Shown here piece after piece: positions 45,983 to 54,240 of a stretch of 64,000 nucleotides of DNA. A program made the translations under genes and the position numbers. Source of the stretch: Pseudomonas sp. NKUCC02_KPG (GTDB taxonomy: Bacteria; Pseudomonadota; Gammaproteobacteria; Pseudomonadales; Pseudomonadaceae); NCBI RefSeq assembly GCF_019345465.1, contig NZ_JAHKRC010000006.1, positions 1 to 64,000 of the forward strand, in the 5' to 3' direction. Below the pieces are notes generated by a model. The model searched no databases, was not told the DNA's origin, and saw only the letters and a program-made list of their open reading frames with translations. The first letter of the stretch is position 1, and each line of letters opens with the position of its first letter.

Positions 45983-46813
45983 ATGAAAAGAATGGAGGGC
46001 GGACATTTTGTACAAGTTATCGCCGTTACAAGCGGCAAGGGGGGCGTAGGCAAGACCGTTGTAGCGGTTAACCTCTCATTGGCGCTGGCAGAACTCGGCA
46101 AGCGGGTTGTATTGCTGGAAGCTGACTTGGGATTGTCGAATATAGGTGTTCTGCTGGGGCTTAACCCGCGGTACACCCTTGCCGATCTGATCGAGGGCCG
46201 CTGCGAGTTGACCGATGTGTTGATGCGAGGGCCTGGCGGGGTGCTCATTGCCCATGCCGCGTCAGGTGATCAGAGCCTGGCGCATTTGTCTGCAGCTCAG
46301 TACGCAGGCTTGATTCAGGTCTTCAGCGACATAGCTGACACGCTCGATGTACTGGTGATTGATACCGCTTCGGGTATCGGTGAATCGGTAGTCAGCTTCG
46401 TTCGGGCTGCCCGGGAAGTCTTGCTGGTGGTGTGTGACGAGCCGACCTCGATTACCAACGCGTATGCGCTTATCAAGCTGCTTAATCGAGACCATGGCAT
46501 CAGCCGTTTTCGGGTCTTGGCCAATATGCAGCACCATCCAATGGACGGCCAAAGGCTGTTCGCAAAGCTGGTCAAGATTACGGATAACTTTTTAAGCGTA
46601 ACGTTGCAGTATGTGGGGGCCATTCCGTACGACCAGGAGGTCCGCAAGGCTGCGCATATACAACGAGCCGTCTACCGAAACTTTCCTCGTTCCAAGAGCG
46701 CAAAGGCATTCAGGGCCATTGCTCAAAAGATCGATGCCTGGCCAATTTCAAACAGTCCGCGAGGACACATAGAGTTCTTCATAGAGGGACTGGTGAGTAA
46801 CTCTATAAGATGA
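45983..46813 (+). CDS. orphan FleN/MinD-like ATPase
   Basis: 276 aa from the ATG at 45983 (AAGGA site), giving MKRMEGGHFVQVIAVTSGKGGVGKT, which matches the FleN N-terminus. Deviant Walker A SGKGGVGKTVVAVN, switch regions LLEADLGLSNIGVLLGL and VLVIDTASGIGESVVSFVR, then CDEPTSITNAYALIKLLNRDHG and YVGAIPYDQEVRKA follow the FleN pattern to the end (PRGHIEFFIEGLV). FleN limits flagellar number through FleQ in Pseudomonas, but no flagellar genes are near, so this is a diverged second copy. It may bind FleQ or another AAA+ activator. Confidence 0.82.
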   Translation: MKRMEGGHFVQVIAVTSGKGGVGKTVVAVNLSLALAELGKRVVLLEADLGLSNIGVLLGLNPRYTLADLIEGRCELTDVLMRGPGGVLIAHAASGDQSLAHLSAAQYAGLIQVFSDIADTLDVLVIDTASGIGESVVSFVRAAREVLLVVCDEPTSITNAYALIKLLNRDHGISRFRVLANMQHHPMDGQRLFAKLVKITDNFLSVTLQYVGAIPYDQEVRKAAHIQRAVYRNFPRSKSAKAFRAIAQKIDAWPISNSPRGHIEFFIEGLVSNSIR

Positions 46814-46994
46814 GGTTGTTGTTTGGCCGCTGAGTGTTGACTGTTTTTTGTATCTGTTGATACAGGTGGTTGTACTTGCCTGTTTCAAACGGGCGCAAGC
46901 GTTATTGATTTCAGGGGTGTCAGGTGTCGTGAGTCACTGTCACATACACTTCGGGTGTCGATGACGAAAATCATTACTTGAAACAGCAGGGGCC

Positions 46995-47038
46995 AGGGGG
47001 AGTTTCCCCCTTGACCTGTCACGTCACCGTATTTATCC
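46995..47038 (+). promoter_or_regulatory. hairpin and possible sigma-70 promoter of the mvaT-like gene
   Basis: AGGGGGA-GTT-TCCCCCT (46995-47011) is a perfect palindrome. TTGACC (47011-47016) followed after 16 nt by TTATCC (47033-47038) resembles -35 and -10 elements. The leader to the ATG at 47054 would be very short. The 240-nt gap before this holds nothing else recognised. Confidence 0.35.
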
Positions 47039-47053
47039 AGAGAGCATAAGCCA

Positions 47054-47422
47054 ATGTCTAAAGTTGCCAGATACCGGGACCTCGAACGCCAGATCATTGA
47101 ACAACAGCGGGTCCTGGAGGCGCTCAAGAACGACAAGTCCTTTCAGGTCGAAGCCGAGTTTGAACACAAGTTGCGCACACTGATGGAGGCGTACGGGGTC
47201 AACCTCCATCAGATCGTGGCTTTGCTTGAACCGGTTGATGCTCGTGCAACCGACAATGGCGCGGGTGTGAGCAAGGCCCGGCGCACTGCCCGGGTTATCA
47301 AGCGTTACCTGAACCCGCATACCCATCAAGTCGTCGAGACCAAGGGGGGCAATCACAAGATGCTTCAGGCCTGGAAAAAGGAGCATGGCCCGGATCAGGT
47401 CGGACGCTGGCTACTGACATAA
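47054..47422 (+). CDS. MvaT/MvaU-family nucleoid protein
   Basis: 122 aa, the usual family length. An N-terminal coiled coil (YRDLERQIIEQQRVLEALKND) for oligomerisation, a linker, and a C-terminal DNA-binding part RTARVIKRYLNPHTHQVVETKGGNHKMLQAWKKEHG. MvaT proteins silence AT-rich foreign DNA in Pseudomonas in place of H-NS. Genomes carry several paralogues; position in an accessory segment suggests this is an additional one. Confidence 0.88.
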   Translation: MSKVARYRDLERQIIEQQRVLEALKNDKSFQVEAEFEHKLRTLMEAYGVNLHQIVALLEPVDARATDNGAGVSKARRTARVIKRYLNPHTHQVVETKGGNHKMLQAWKKEHGPDQVGRWLLT

Positions 47423-47609
47423 GTCATGGACGGATCGAGCATGTGAACCTCAGGCGTCTCTTCAAGGCCCGTGACTCAGTGGCAAAAGAGGGTATTACGC
47501 CTCATTGAGCCAGAAACGCGACACCCACATTGAGCTGAAACTTTGGCTGATGTAGAACTCCCTGGCGTGTTTGTCCAAGTTGTTCAATCCTCGTGGTCCG
47601 GGCCAGAAA

Positions 47610-48449
47610 ATGAAAATAAAAACCAATCGAACGCTAGCCACACCGTTGCTCATCTCGCTTCTGATGCTTCAGGGAACACAAGCCTTTGCCGAGGAGAGCA
47701 CCGCTGCTCCTTCCAATCTATTGACTGCCGCAGTCGCCTGGAAGCAAACGGCTGCCGAGTTCGAAGCGCTTTACTATCAGGGCTTCAATGTAGCGAGGAT
47801 GCAACTCGATCGAGCACTCCAGGCTCACAAGAAGGGGGATCGCCCTTTGGCTGTCATCAGCGATGTCGATGACACCGTTCTGGGCAGCAACAGCTACTGG
47901 GGTTACATGATCAACTCGGGAAAAGAGTTTTTTGATGACGGCGCGTGGGACAAATGGGTTGCTGACAATGGCCCTGTTGCCACACCCGGAGCATTGGAGT
48001 TCCTGAACTACGCACACTCCAAGGGTGTAGAGGTTTTCTATGTCACGAGCCGTGATCAAGGGGAAAATACCTTTCAATATGCCCTGGAAAATCTCCGTAA
48101 AAACAAACTGCCTTTTGCCGACGAAAAGCACCTGACGGTTTATCGCGACAGCTCCAACAAAGAACCCCGACAGCTGGAGATTGCCAAAGATTTTGACGTG
48201 GTCGTGATGCTGGGTGACAACCTCAACGACTTCAAACGCAAGTATTACGTTGCCGACGTCAAGCAACGCCTGAGCCTGATGACTGAAGATAAAGAGCAGT
48301 TCGGTCGCAAGTTCATCATCTTCCCGAACCCTACCGACGGGCATTGGCTCAAGGCGATTTTTGGCGACTCTGAACCGCCTGCAACGACTGAAAATCGCAG
48401 CAAGTTCAAGGCGGCGGCGGGTTCAACCGCCTGGCAGCCCAAGGAGTAA
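47610..48449 (+). CDS. class C (HAD-type) acid phosphatase
   Basis: 279 aa from the ATG at 47610. Signal peptide ends about AFA without a lipobox, unlike lipoprotein e(P4). HAD motif I is ISDVDDTVLGSN, motif II VTSRD, and MLGDNLNDF supplies the acidic motif IV. Such enzymes release phosphate from nucleotides in the periplasm. An upstream in-frame ATG at 47571 would add residues before the signal peptide and is less likely. Confidence 0.88.
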   Translation: MKIKTNRTLATPLLISLLMLQGTQAFAEESTAAPSNLLTAAVAWKQTAAEFEALYYQGFNVARMQLDRALQAHKKGDRPLAVISDVDDTVLGSNSYWGYMINSGKEFFDDGAWDKWVADNGPVATPGALEFLNYAHSKGVEVFYVTSRDQGENTFQYALENLRKNKLPFADEKHLTVYRDSSNKEPRQLEIAKDFDVVVMLGDNLNDFKRKYYVADVKQRLSLMTEDKEQFGRKFIIFPNPTDGHWLKAIFGDSEPPATTENRSKFKAAAGSTAWQPKE

Positions 48450-48528
48450 TACGCAGATGTACCTGCGCTCGCGGCCAGAAAGATCCTTGATGGATGGAGG
48501 GATAACGAAGGGCAGCGCAGGTAACCCC

Positions 48529-49038
48529 TCAAACAGCGCTCTGGGTGGCGATGTTGCAATATTGCCCTTTGAAATACAGCAGTGGCTGCGTAACTGCAGT
48601 TGCTTGCAGGCTTAACGCTTTCACTTCGCCAATCACGATCAGGTGATCACCGGCGGCATGTTCGGCGTGAATTTTACAATCCAGCCAGTGCAGGCTCCCG
48701 GCAATGATCGGATTACCCAGCGGCGATTGTTGCCACTCGACGGCGTGCCACTTGTCCGTGCCTTTGCGAGCGAACTGGTTGGAGATCCCGACTTGCTCGC
48801 CCGACAGGATATTGACTTCGAATCGGCCAGCCTGACGAATTTTTGGATAGCTGGCCGAACTGGCCATGACGCTGAATGACACCAGCGGCGGGCTCGTCGA
48901 CACGCTATAGAACGACTGGCATGTGAAGCCTATCGGCTCGCCATCAAGGTGTGACGTAATCACCGTGATACCGGATGCGTAATGCCCGAGCGCTTCGCGA
49001 AAGCTCAATGGCTCGATAGTCGTGTTGGGAAGTGACAT
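48529..49038 (-). CDS. flavin reductase-like FMN-binding protein
   Basis: 169 aa from the ATG at 49038 (AGGA site). Flavin_Reduct domain: LSFREALGHYASGITVITSHLDGEPIGFTCQSFYSVSTSPPLVSFSV, FEVNILSGEQVGISNQFARKG, and DHLIVIGEVKAL. It may supply reduced flavin to an oxygen-dependent partner; the neighbouring mesX/mesD genes are suggestive because that methionine synthase needs oxygen. Separated from mesD by 139 nt. Confidence 0.85.
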   Translation of the reverse strand: MSLPNTTIEPLSFREALGHYASGITVITSHLDGEPIGFTCQSFYSVSTSPPLVSFSVMASSASYPKIRQAGRFEVNILSGEQVGISNQFARKGTDKWHAVEWQQSPLGNPIIAGSLHWLDCKIHAEHAAGDHLIVIGEVKALSLQATAVTQPLLYFKGQYCNIATQSAV

Positions 49039-49177
49039 GGCAAGTCCTGAAAATGGGGTGCAACCCGAGCGTGAGAAAAGGCCTGAAGTAGCCGTGAATG
49101 TCGGCTGACTAGAGCGGTGCCCAGTGCTGGAAGCGGGCCCGACAGTCCGCTTCCCGTACGCCACTTGCGGCTTTAAC

Positions 49178-50212
49178 TCAGCGCTGGTTCAAGAGTTCTC
49201 TTCGAACGATGTCTGCGCCTGCACTTAATGCGTTCAGCTTGCCTCTTGCTACCTGGCGAGGCAGGGGGGCCATGCCGCAGTTGGTGCAAGGATAGAGCTT
49301 GTCGGCGTCGACGAACTGAAGTGCTTTGCGCAACGTGTTGGCAACTTCCTCGGGTGTTTCAATGATATGGCTGGCCACATCAATGGCCCCCACCATCACT
49401 TTCTTACCGCGAATGAGTTCAATCAGGTCCATGGGAACATGAGAGTTGTGACACTCCAGCGAGATGATATCGATACTGGATTTTTGCAGCTTGGGAAAGG
49501 CTTCCTCATACTGACGCCACTCGGACCCCAGGGTTTTTTTCCAGTCGGTATTGGCCTTGATGCCATAGCCATAGCAAATGTGCACAGCCGTTTCACATTT
49601 TAGGCCTTCAATTGCTCTTTCCAGGGTCGCCACCCCCCATTCATTCACCTCGTCAAAGAACACGTTAAAGGCAGGCTCATCAAACTGGATGATGTCGACA
49701 CCGGCAGCTTCCAATTCCCTGGCTTCTTCATTGAGGATCTTGGCGAATTCCCAAGCCAGTTTTTCGCGACTTTTATAGTGATTGTCATAAAGCGTATCGA
49801 TCATGGTCAGGGGGCCCGGCAGCGCCCATTTGATAGGTTGACTGGTTTGCTGTCGCAAGAACTTGGCATCTTCGACAAAAACCGGCTTTTGGCGAGCAAC
49901 CGCGCCCACGACCGTCGGTACGCTCGCATCATAGCGATCACGAATCCTGACGGTTTCACGCTTCTCGAAATCAACACCGCTGAGGTGCTCAATAAATGTG
50001 GTGACGAAGTGTTGGCGCGTCTGTTCACCATCACTGACTATGTCAATGCCCGCGTGCTGTTGTTCCTGAAGTGCCAGTCGCAAGGCATCTTGTTTGCCTT
50101 CGACCAACTCCTCATCTTGCAGTTTCCAGGGAGACCACAGTGTCTCGGGTTGTGCAAGCCAGGCGGGTTTAGGCAAGCTGCCAGCCGTTGAAGTGGGTAG
50201 CAATTTTTTCAT
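49178..50212 (-). CDS. mesD: MesD-type core methionine synthase
   Basis: 344 aa, corresponding only to the catalytic C-terminal half of MetE. Zinc ligands are recognisable: His and Cys in AVHICYGYG, Glu in ISLECHNSH, Cys in YPCTNCGMAPL. DEPAFNVF matches the homocysteine pocket. MesD proteins form methionine without folate and work with MesX (DUF1852), which lies 27 nt upstream; they are reported to need oxygen. Confidence 0.88.
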   Translation of the reverse strand: MKKLLPTSTAGSLPKPAWLAQPETLWSPWKLQDEELVEGKQDALRLALQEQQHAGIDIVSDGEQTRQHFVTTFIEHLSGVDFEKRETVRIRDRYDASVPTVVGAVARQKPVFVEDAKFLRQQTSQPIKWALPGPLTMIDTLYDNHYKSREKLAWEFAKILNEEARELEAAGVDIIQFDEPAFNVFFDEVNEWGVATLERAIEGLKCETAVHICYGYGIKANTDWKKTLGSEWRQYEEAFPKLQKSSIDIISLECHNSHVPMDLIELIRGKKVMVGAIDVASHIIETPEEVANTLRKALQFVDADKLYPCTNCGMAPLPRQVARGKLNALSAGADIVRRELLNQR

Positions 50213-50239
50213 GTTAGAAGACCTTGAATATGTTAGGTG

Positions 50240-51223
50240 TCAAAGAGAGTAATTAGCCGACCACTGCTCAAGTACTGCCTGATAGGGTTTGATAAAGTGC
50301 TCTTCAACAAACTTGCCTTGCTCAACAGCCAGCTGGCTACGTTCTTCTCGGTTGTAAACAATTCGAGTCAGTGAATAGTCCTGGTGCTTCAAGCTGGGCT
50401 GATAGAGTTTCCCGGCGGCCGAATTCGCATTGTAGATTTCAGGGCGGTAGATCTTTTGGAAAGTATCCATCGTACTGATGGTGCTGATGAGTTCAAGGTT
50501 GGTGTAATCACCCAGCAAGTCGCCAGAGAAATAAAAAGCCAAAGGCGCCACACTGTTGGTCGGCATGAAGTAGCGGACTTTCAACCCCATTTTCTTGAAA
50601 TATTCATCCGTTAAAGAGTATTCATCCTGTTGGTATTCAATGCCCAGTACGGGGTGCTGGTTTTCAGTGCGATGGTAGGTTTTGGTGTTCGAGACGCTCA
50701 GGCATATAACGGGTGATTTTTTGAAGTTATCCGTGTAGGTACTTGAATTCACGAAGCACTTGAACAGATTCCCGTGGAGGTCGCCAAAATTATCAGGCGT
50801 GCTGAATGCGGACTGGCCCTCATTGTGCCCCGGCAACGCCACACTGAAGTCGTAGTCACGCACGTACGAAGAGAAATTATTCCCTACCATGCCGTCAACG
50901 CGTTCATTGGTTTTTCGATCAATAATGCAGGTCTTCAGGAGTTCAATCAAAGGGATGGCAGTGCTGCTGTTTTCGCTGTCGATGTTCATCTCGACGGAAA
51001 TAATGTCGAGTTCAACCGTGTAGCGATCGCCTTTAGGGTTGTCCCACTGGGCCAAGGCATTGAAGCGGTTGTCGATCATCTTCAACGTGTTGCGCACATT
51101 CTCCTGGCGACTCTTTCCTCTGGCCAAATTAGCAAAATTGGTCGTGATGCGCGTATTTTCGGAGGGGTGATAGTCTTCGTCGAAACGAAGGCTCTTGATC
51201 GTAAATGAGAACGCGGTGTTCAT
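50240..51223 (-). CDS. mesX: MesX (DUF1852), partner of MesD
   Basis: 327 aa. Whole length matches DUF1852: FTIKSLRFDEDYHPSENTRITTNFANLARG, NVRNTLKMIDNRFNALAQWDNP, GLKVRYFMPTNSVAPLAFYFSGDLLGDYTN. MesX is required for the activity of MesD; its own chemistry is unresolved. First gene of the mesX-mesD unit, with a MetR-like box about 155 nt upstream. Confidence 0.9.
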   Translation of the reverse strand: MNTAFSFTIKSLRFDEDYHPSENTRITTNFANLARGKSRQENVRNTLKMIDNRFNALAQWDNPKGDRYTVELDIISVEMNIDSENSSTAIPLIELLKTCIIDRKTNERVDGMVGNNFSSYVRDYDFSVALPGHNEGQSAFSTPDNFGDLHGNLFKCFVNSSTYTDNFKKSPVICLSVSNTKTYHRTENQHPVLGIEYQQDEYSLTDEYFKKMGLKVRYFMPTNSVAPLAFYFSGDLLGDYTNLELISTISTMDTFQKIYRPEIYNANSAAGKLYQPSLKHQDYSLTRIVYNREERSQLAVEQGKFVEEHFIKPYQAVLEQWSANYSL

Positions 51224-51376
51224 TGTAATTTGCCATCCTGATGTCTGAGATAAGTCCTGAATGTGTTTATTGTTTTTCAGTGTTTACCACTGTTGTTGTC
51301 TGGTTTTTTTCTCAGTAAAATGTAGAGTGCCTGTCATTAAGACGTATTTTAAGCCGGGCGATAGATTGAGCGACAA

Positions 51377-51389
51377 TGAATTGATTTCA
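51377..51389. promoter_or_regulatory. MetR-like operator between mesX and yceI
   Basis: TGAATTGATTTCA is an exact match to the MetR consensus TGAA-N5-TTCA. It lies in the 412-nt divergent region (51224-51635), which shows no gene. MetR activates methionine synthase genes in the presence of homocysteine, so control of mesX is plausible. Confidence 0.55.
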
Positions 51390-51635
51390 CTAAATCGTTA
51401 GTCCTGTTCATGATGGAATTTACGTTTAATCGCGGCTAACAATCCTCCCTCTTGTTTAAAAGACAACGATGCTGCGCAATGACAAGTGTTTGCGAGCCAT
51501 CAGTCGCTTTTGTGTGCCGTCAGGTAAAGCGTGGGCTTTAAACCGTCTGCGGGCTGGAATAAACGGCGATTCTTTGCTTGAGTTTATCTACTGCTACACA
51601 CGTCGACCCATAAGGGGCCGGTCCTGGAGAATGCA

Positions 51636-52205
51636 ATGAGCCCTCGATCTCTACGTTCCGCCGCACTGGCTGTTACTGTGACCCTCGGTTTTTTCCCCGG
51701 CGTGGATGCCGCCGAATACAGCAGCGTAAATCCTGCGGCCAGCACCCTGAGTTTTACCTTCAACCAGATGGGATCGAGGGTCTATGGCACCTTTGGCAAG
51801 TTTGTCGGGACTCTCGAATTCGACACCGCACACCCCGAGGCGGCCCGGGCCAGGCTGACCATCGACCTCGACAGCATCGACGCCGGTAGCGAAGACGCCA
51901 ACACCGAGCTGCAAAAGCCTGCCTGGTTCGATACCACGGCTTATCCCGTGGCGATCTTTGAGTCGACCCGCATCAAGGACATGGGAAACAATCGTTACCG
52001 GATCACGGGCAACCTCACACTCAAGGGGGTTACCCGGGAGGTGACAGTGCCGGTGCTGCTGAAGTCAGATCGAACCATTGGCATTTTCGACGCCGAGCTG
52101 GTGCTCAAGCGCAGTGACTTCAAGGTCGGTGCCGGGGAGTGGTCCGACAGCCTGGTTTCCGATGACATCGACATACGCTTTCGGATGGTTGCGCCGGAGC
52201 ACTGA
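51636..52205 (+). CDS. YceI-family periplasmic lipocalin-like protein
   Basis: 189 aa. Signal peptide ends about VDA. YceI features: YSSVNPAASTLSFTFNQMGSRVYGTFGKFVGTLEFD, IDLDSIDAGSED, LQKPAWFDTTAYPVAIFEST, GNLTLKGVTREVTVPV. The family binds isoprenoid or quinone-like lipids in a beta-barrel. Confidence 0.92.
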   Translation: MSPRSLRSAALAVTVTLGFFPGVDAAEYSSVNPAASTLSFTFNQMGSRVYGTFGKFVGTLEFDTAHPEAARARLTIDLDSIDAGSEDANTELQKPAWFDTTAYPVAIFESTRIKDMGNNRYRITGNLTLKGVTREVTVPVLLKSDRTIGIFDAELVLKRSDFKVGAGEWSDSLVSDDIDIRFRMVAPEH

Positions 52206-52308
52206 GAGTATTAGGTGTTTGGGGGCCGATGGTTCGTGCTGAACGCTGGATGGAAAACTATACAACCGGCGGGTAACGTTCATCCAGTGATGCTCGGCGT
52301 GGTTCAAA

Positions 52309-52614
52309 TCACAATGGCATGGTGAGCGAAAACGGAATGCGCAGCGCCTCGACAGGCCCTGCATCCCGGCCGCACATTTCGTCGTGCACGCATTGCTGCA
52401 CCAGTACGCAAGGAAATGCCGGTACGGCGTGCAGCAATTCTCGCAGGTGGGCGATCGAACGCAGGTGCATTGGCTGGGCCGCATCATCCAGCAAGGTGAA
52501 CTGGCCGTGATCCTGACGGACCCGTGCCAGATAAAATCCACCTTCGATTGACAGCAACTCCAGCTCGCGTATTTCGCTGTTGGCCGCACGTTCGGTGAGG
52601 GTTTGCAGGTTCAT
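52309..52614 (-). CDS. small DUF6482-like protein
   Basis: 101 aa, ATG at 52614 with GGAGT. ELLSIEGGFYLARVRQDHGQFTLLDDAAQPMHLRSIAHLRELL resembles a short Pseudomonas family of unknown function (DUF6482). Third gene of a unit with the SDR and DUF3833 genes. Confidence 0.65.
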   Translation of the reverse strand: MNLQTLTERAANSEIRELELLSIEGGFYLARVRQDHGQFTLLDDAAQPMHLRSIAHLRELLHAVPAFPCVLVQQCVHDEMCGRDAGPVEALRIPFSLTMPL

Positions 52615-52628
52615 GTTTCACTCCTTGC

Positions 52629-53339
52629 CTACCAGGGCAGGCGTTCTCCATCGTAGGCAAAGAAATGGCCGCTGTCGGCCGGCGTCAACTGGTCAATCAA
52701 GGTCAGTAATTGGGCAGCGGCTACCTCTGCCGGACGGGCGTTGCAGGCTCCGCGGAAAAGTTGCGACAACCCTGACACAACCGTGCCCGGGTGCAGGCTG
52801 AGCAAACGGCTCTGCGGGCGAGTGCGGGCCAGTTCAATGGCGGCGCTCTTGATCAGCATGTTCAGCGCCGCCTTGGAGGCGCGATAGGCGTACCAGCCGC
52901 CCAAACGGTTGTCGCCAATGCTCCCGACCTTGGCCGAAAGCATTGCCATCGCTCCCCGAGGTTCGAGCAGCGGCAGAAAGTGCCGCAATACCAGCGCCGG
53001 GCCCAGCGTATTCACTTGAAAGACGGCCTGCAGCGCCTCCTGTTCGATCGCGCTGAAGCTTTTTTCCGGCTTGATCCGGTCGCGATGGAGCAGGCCGGCA
53101 GCGTGCACGATCAGTTGATAGGGCGCTTCGGCTGCCAGTTCGGTGGCGGCGCTGGCAATCGTGTCGGGGCGCTCAAGGTCCAGTTCGGGAACGGTCTGGC
53201 GCCCCAGGGCGCGAACTCCGGCACAGCGCGGATCCTGTCTGAGCTGTTCGCAAAAAGCCGTGCCAAGGGCCCCACTGGCGCCGATGACCAGCGCGAGATA
53301 ACCGTCCCCGAGGGAGGCCATGGTCCAGGGCCGGTTCAT
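52629..53339 (-). CDS. short-chain dehydrogenase/reductase
   Basis: 236 aa. NAD(P) motif GASGALG near residues 18-24 (TGxxxGxG-like), Asn/Gly region VHAAGLLHRD, and catalytic YRASK (YAYRASKAALN) preceded by Ser in MLSAKVGS. Substrate unknown. It starts inside the stop codon of the DUF3833 gene, showing coupling. Confidence 0.88.
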   Translation of the reverse strand: MNRPWTMASLGDGYLALVIGASGALGTAFCEQLRQDPRCAGVRALGRQTVPELDLERPDTIASAATELAAEAPYQLIVHAAGLLHRDRIKPEKSFSAIEQEALQAVFQVNTLGPALVLRHFLPLLEPRGAMAMLSAKVGSIGDNRLGGWYAYRASKAALNMLIKSAAIELARTRPQSRLLSLHPGTVVSGLSQLFRGACNARPAEVAAAQLLTLIDQLTPADSGHFFAYDGERLPW

Positions 53340-53878
53340 TGGCTCGCTCCCGTGCCCTGGCGACGGAAGAATAACGTCACCTGGCCGACCTCTACCCCGA
53401 ACTTGGACATAGTGGTGCGGTTGATCAACGTGTCCTCGTCCATCAAGTACATCCAGTCGTCCATGCTCATTTCGTAGGTTGAGTCGCCGACTGGCAGGTT
53501 CAGGCGATACCGCCAGTGCAAGGTGTTTCCAGCGACTTGGCCCTTGGCGACACCCACCACATCATCCGCACGACCGCTCCAGCGCCCTTGGCCCTCAGGG
53601 GTGAGGACCCACACGCGGCGCTGGCGAGTACCGTCGCTGTAAAGGAAGCGCTCGTCGAGAATCAGGTTGTTGCCCTCGCGTCGGCTGGCGATGTTGACCT
53701 CGAAACGCTTGGCAACCTCACCGCTGCGTTTCTGAAATATCCCCCAGGCTTTGACGGGCTGGCTGAAAAAACGCTCCAGATCCAATGCCGGTTGCTGATC
53801 CGTATAACGGGCGACATCCACACTGGAGCAGCTCGCGACGCTGAGTGCCAAGGCCAATAACAGCAGAAATCGGGTCAT
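53336..53878 (-). CDS. DUF3833 lipoprotein
   Basis: 180 aa. Lipobox VASC places the lipidated Cys at residue 17. DUF3833 blocks: LDLERFFSQPVKAWGIFQKRSGEVAKRFEV, RFLYSDGTRQRRVW, DWMYLMDEDTLINRTTMSKFGVEVGQVTLFF. Function unknown; commonly found beside an SDR gene in Pseudomonas. Confidence 0.9.
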   Translation of the reverse strand: MTRFLLLLALALSVASCSSVDVARYTDQQPALDLERFFSQPVKAWGIFQKRSGEVAKRFEVNIASRREGNNLILDERFLYSDGTRQRRVWVLTPEGQGRWSGRADDVVGVAKGQVAGNTLHWRYRLNLPVGDSTYEMSMDDWMYLMDEDTLINRTTMSKFGVEVGQVTLFFRRQGTGASQ

Positions 53879-53978
53879 TGCCTTACTCCCTGAAATTCAC
53901 AGGTGGTGAAGGTGAAGTTTCGAACCAGAGCCCTGTACGGCTGGTAGCCCGCGTACAGGTTTGTCGTCGTTGCAAGAG

Positions 53979-53996
53979 CGGCAGGAATTCCTGCCG
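53979..53996. promoter_or_regulatory. 18-bp perfect palindrome
   Basis: CGGCAGGAATTCCTGCCG lies 101 nt before the DUF3833 start. It is a possible operator for that unit; no regulator can be named. Confidence 0.35.
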
Positions 53997-54069
53997 CGTC
54001 GTCGACTATCACCCAAGGCGCCCGGCATTACAGAGGAAGCCATGACCGAATTCATCTCTATAGCCAAAT

Positions 54070-54099
54070 ACCTATACGCGATAAATATTTTGTATAGGT
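54070..54099. promoter_or_regulatory. ACCTATAC-N14-GTATAGGT dyad
   Basis: A long AT-rich inverted repeat (54070-54077 and 54092-54099) about 195 nt upstream of the DUF3833-SDR unit. Spacing and composition recall MerR-family operators such as those of light-sensing LitR/CarH regulators, which control similar genes in Pseudomonas. This link is inference. Confidence 0.35.
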
Positions 54100-54166
54100 T
54101 TTGATCAAGATAGGCTGAAAAAAAACACCTGACAATGAATCAATAATCTTTTTTGTGCGCACGCGA

Positions 54167-54193
54167 AAACCTCACAACGCAGAGATGTGAGGT
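54167..54193 (-). terminator. likely terminator of the envelope operon
   Basis: AACCTCACA and TGTGAGGTT form a 9-bp stem; on the minus strand it is followed by a short T-run. It lies about 50 nt beyond the stop of the beta-barrel gene. Confidence 0.6.
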
Positions 54194-54240
54194 TGCTCGG
54201 ATAGCTGATTGTGCTGTGTGGGAGCTTTAGGATGAGCGGC

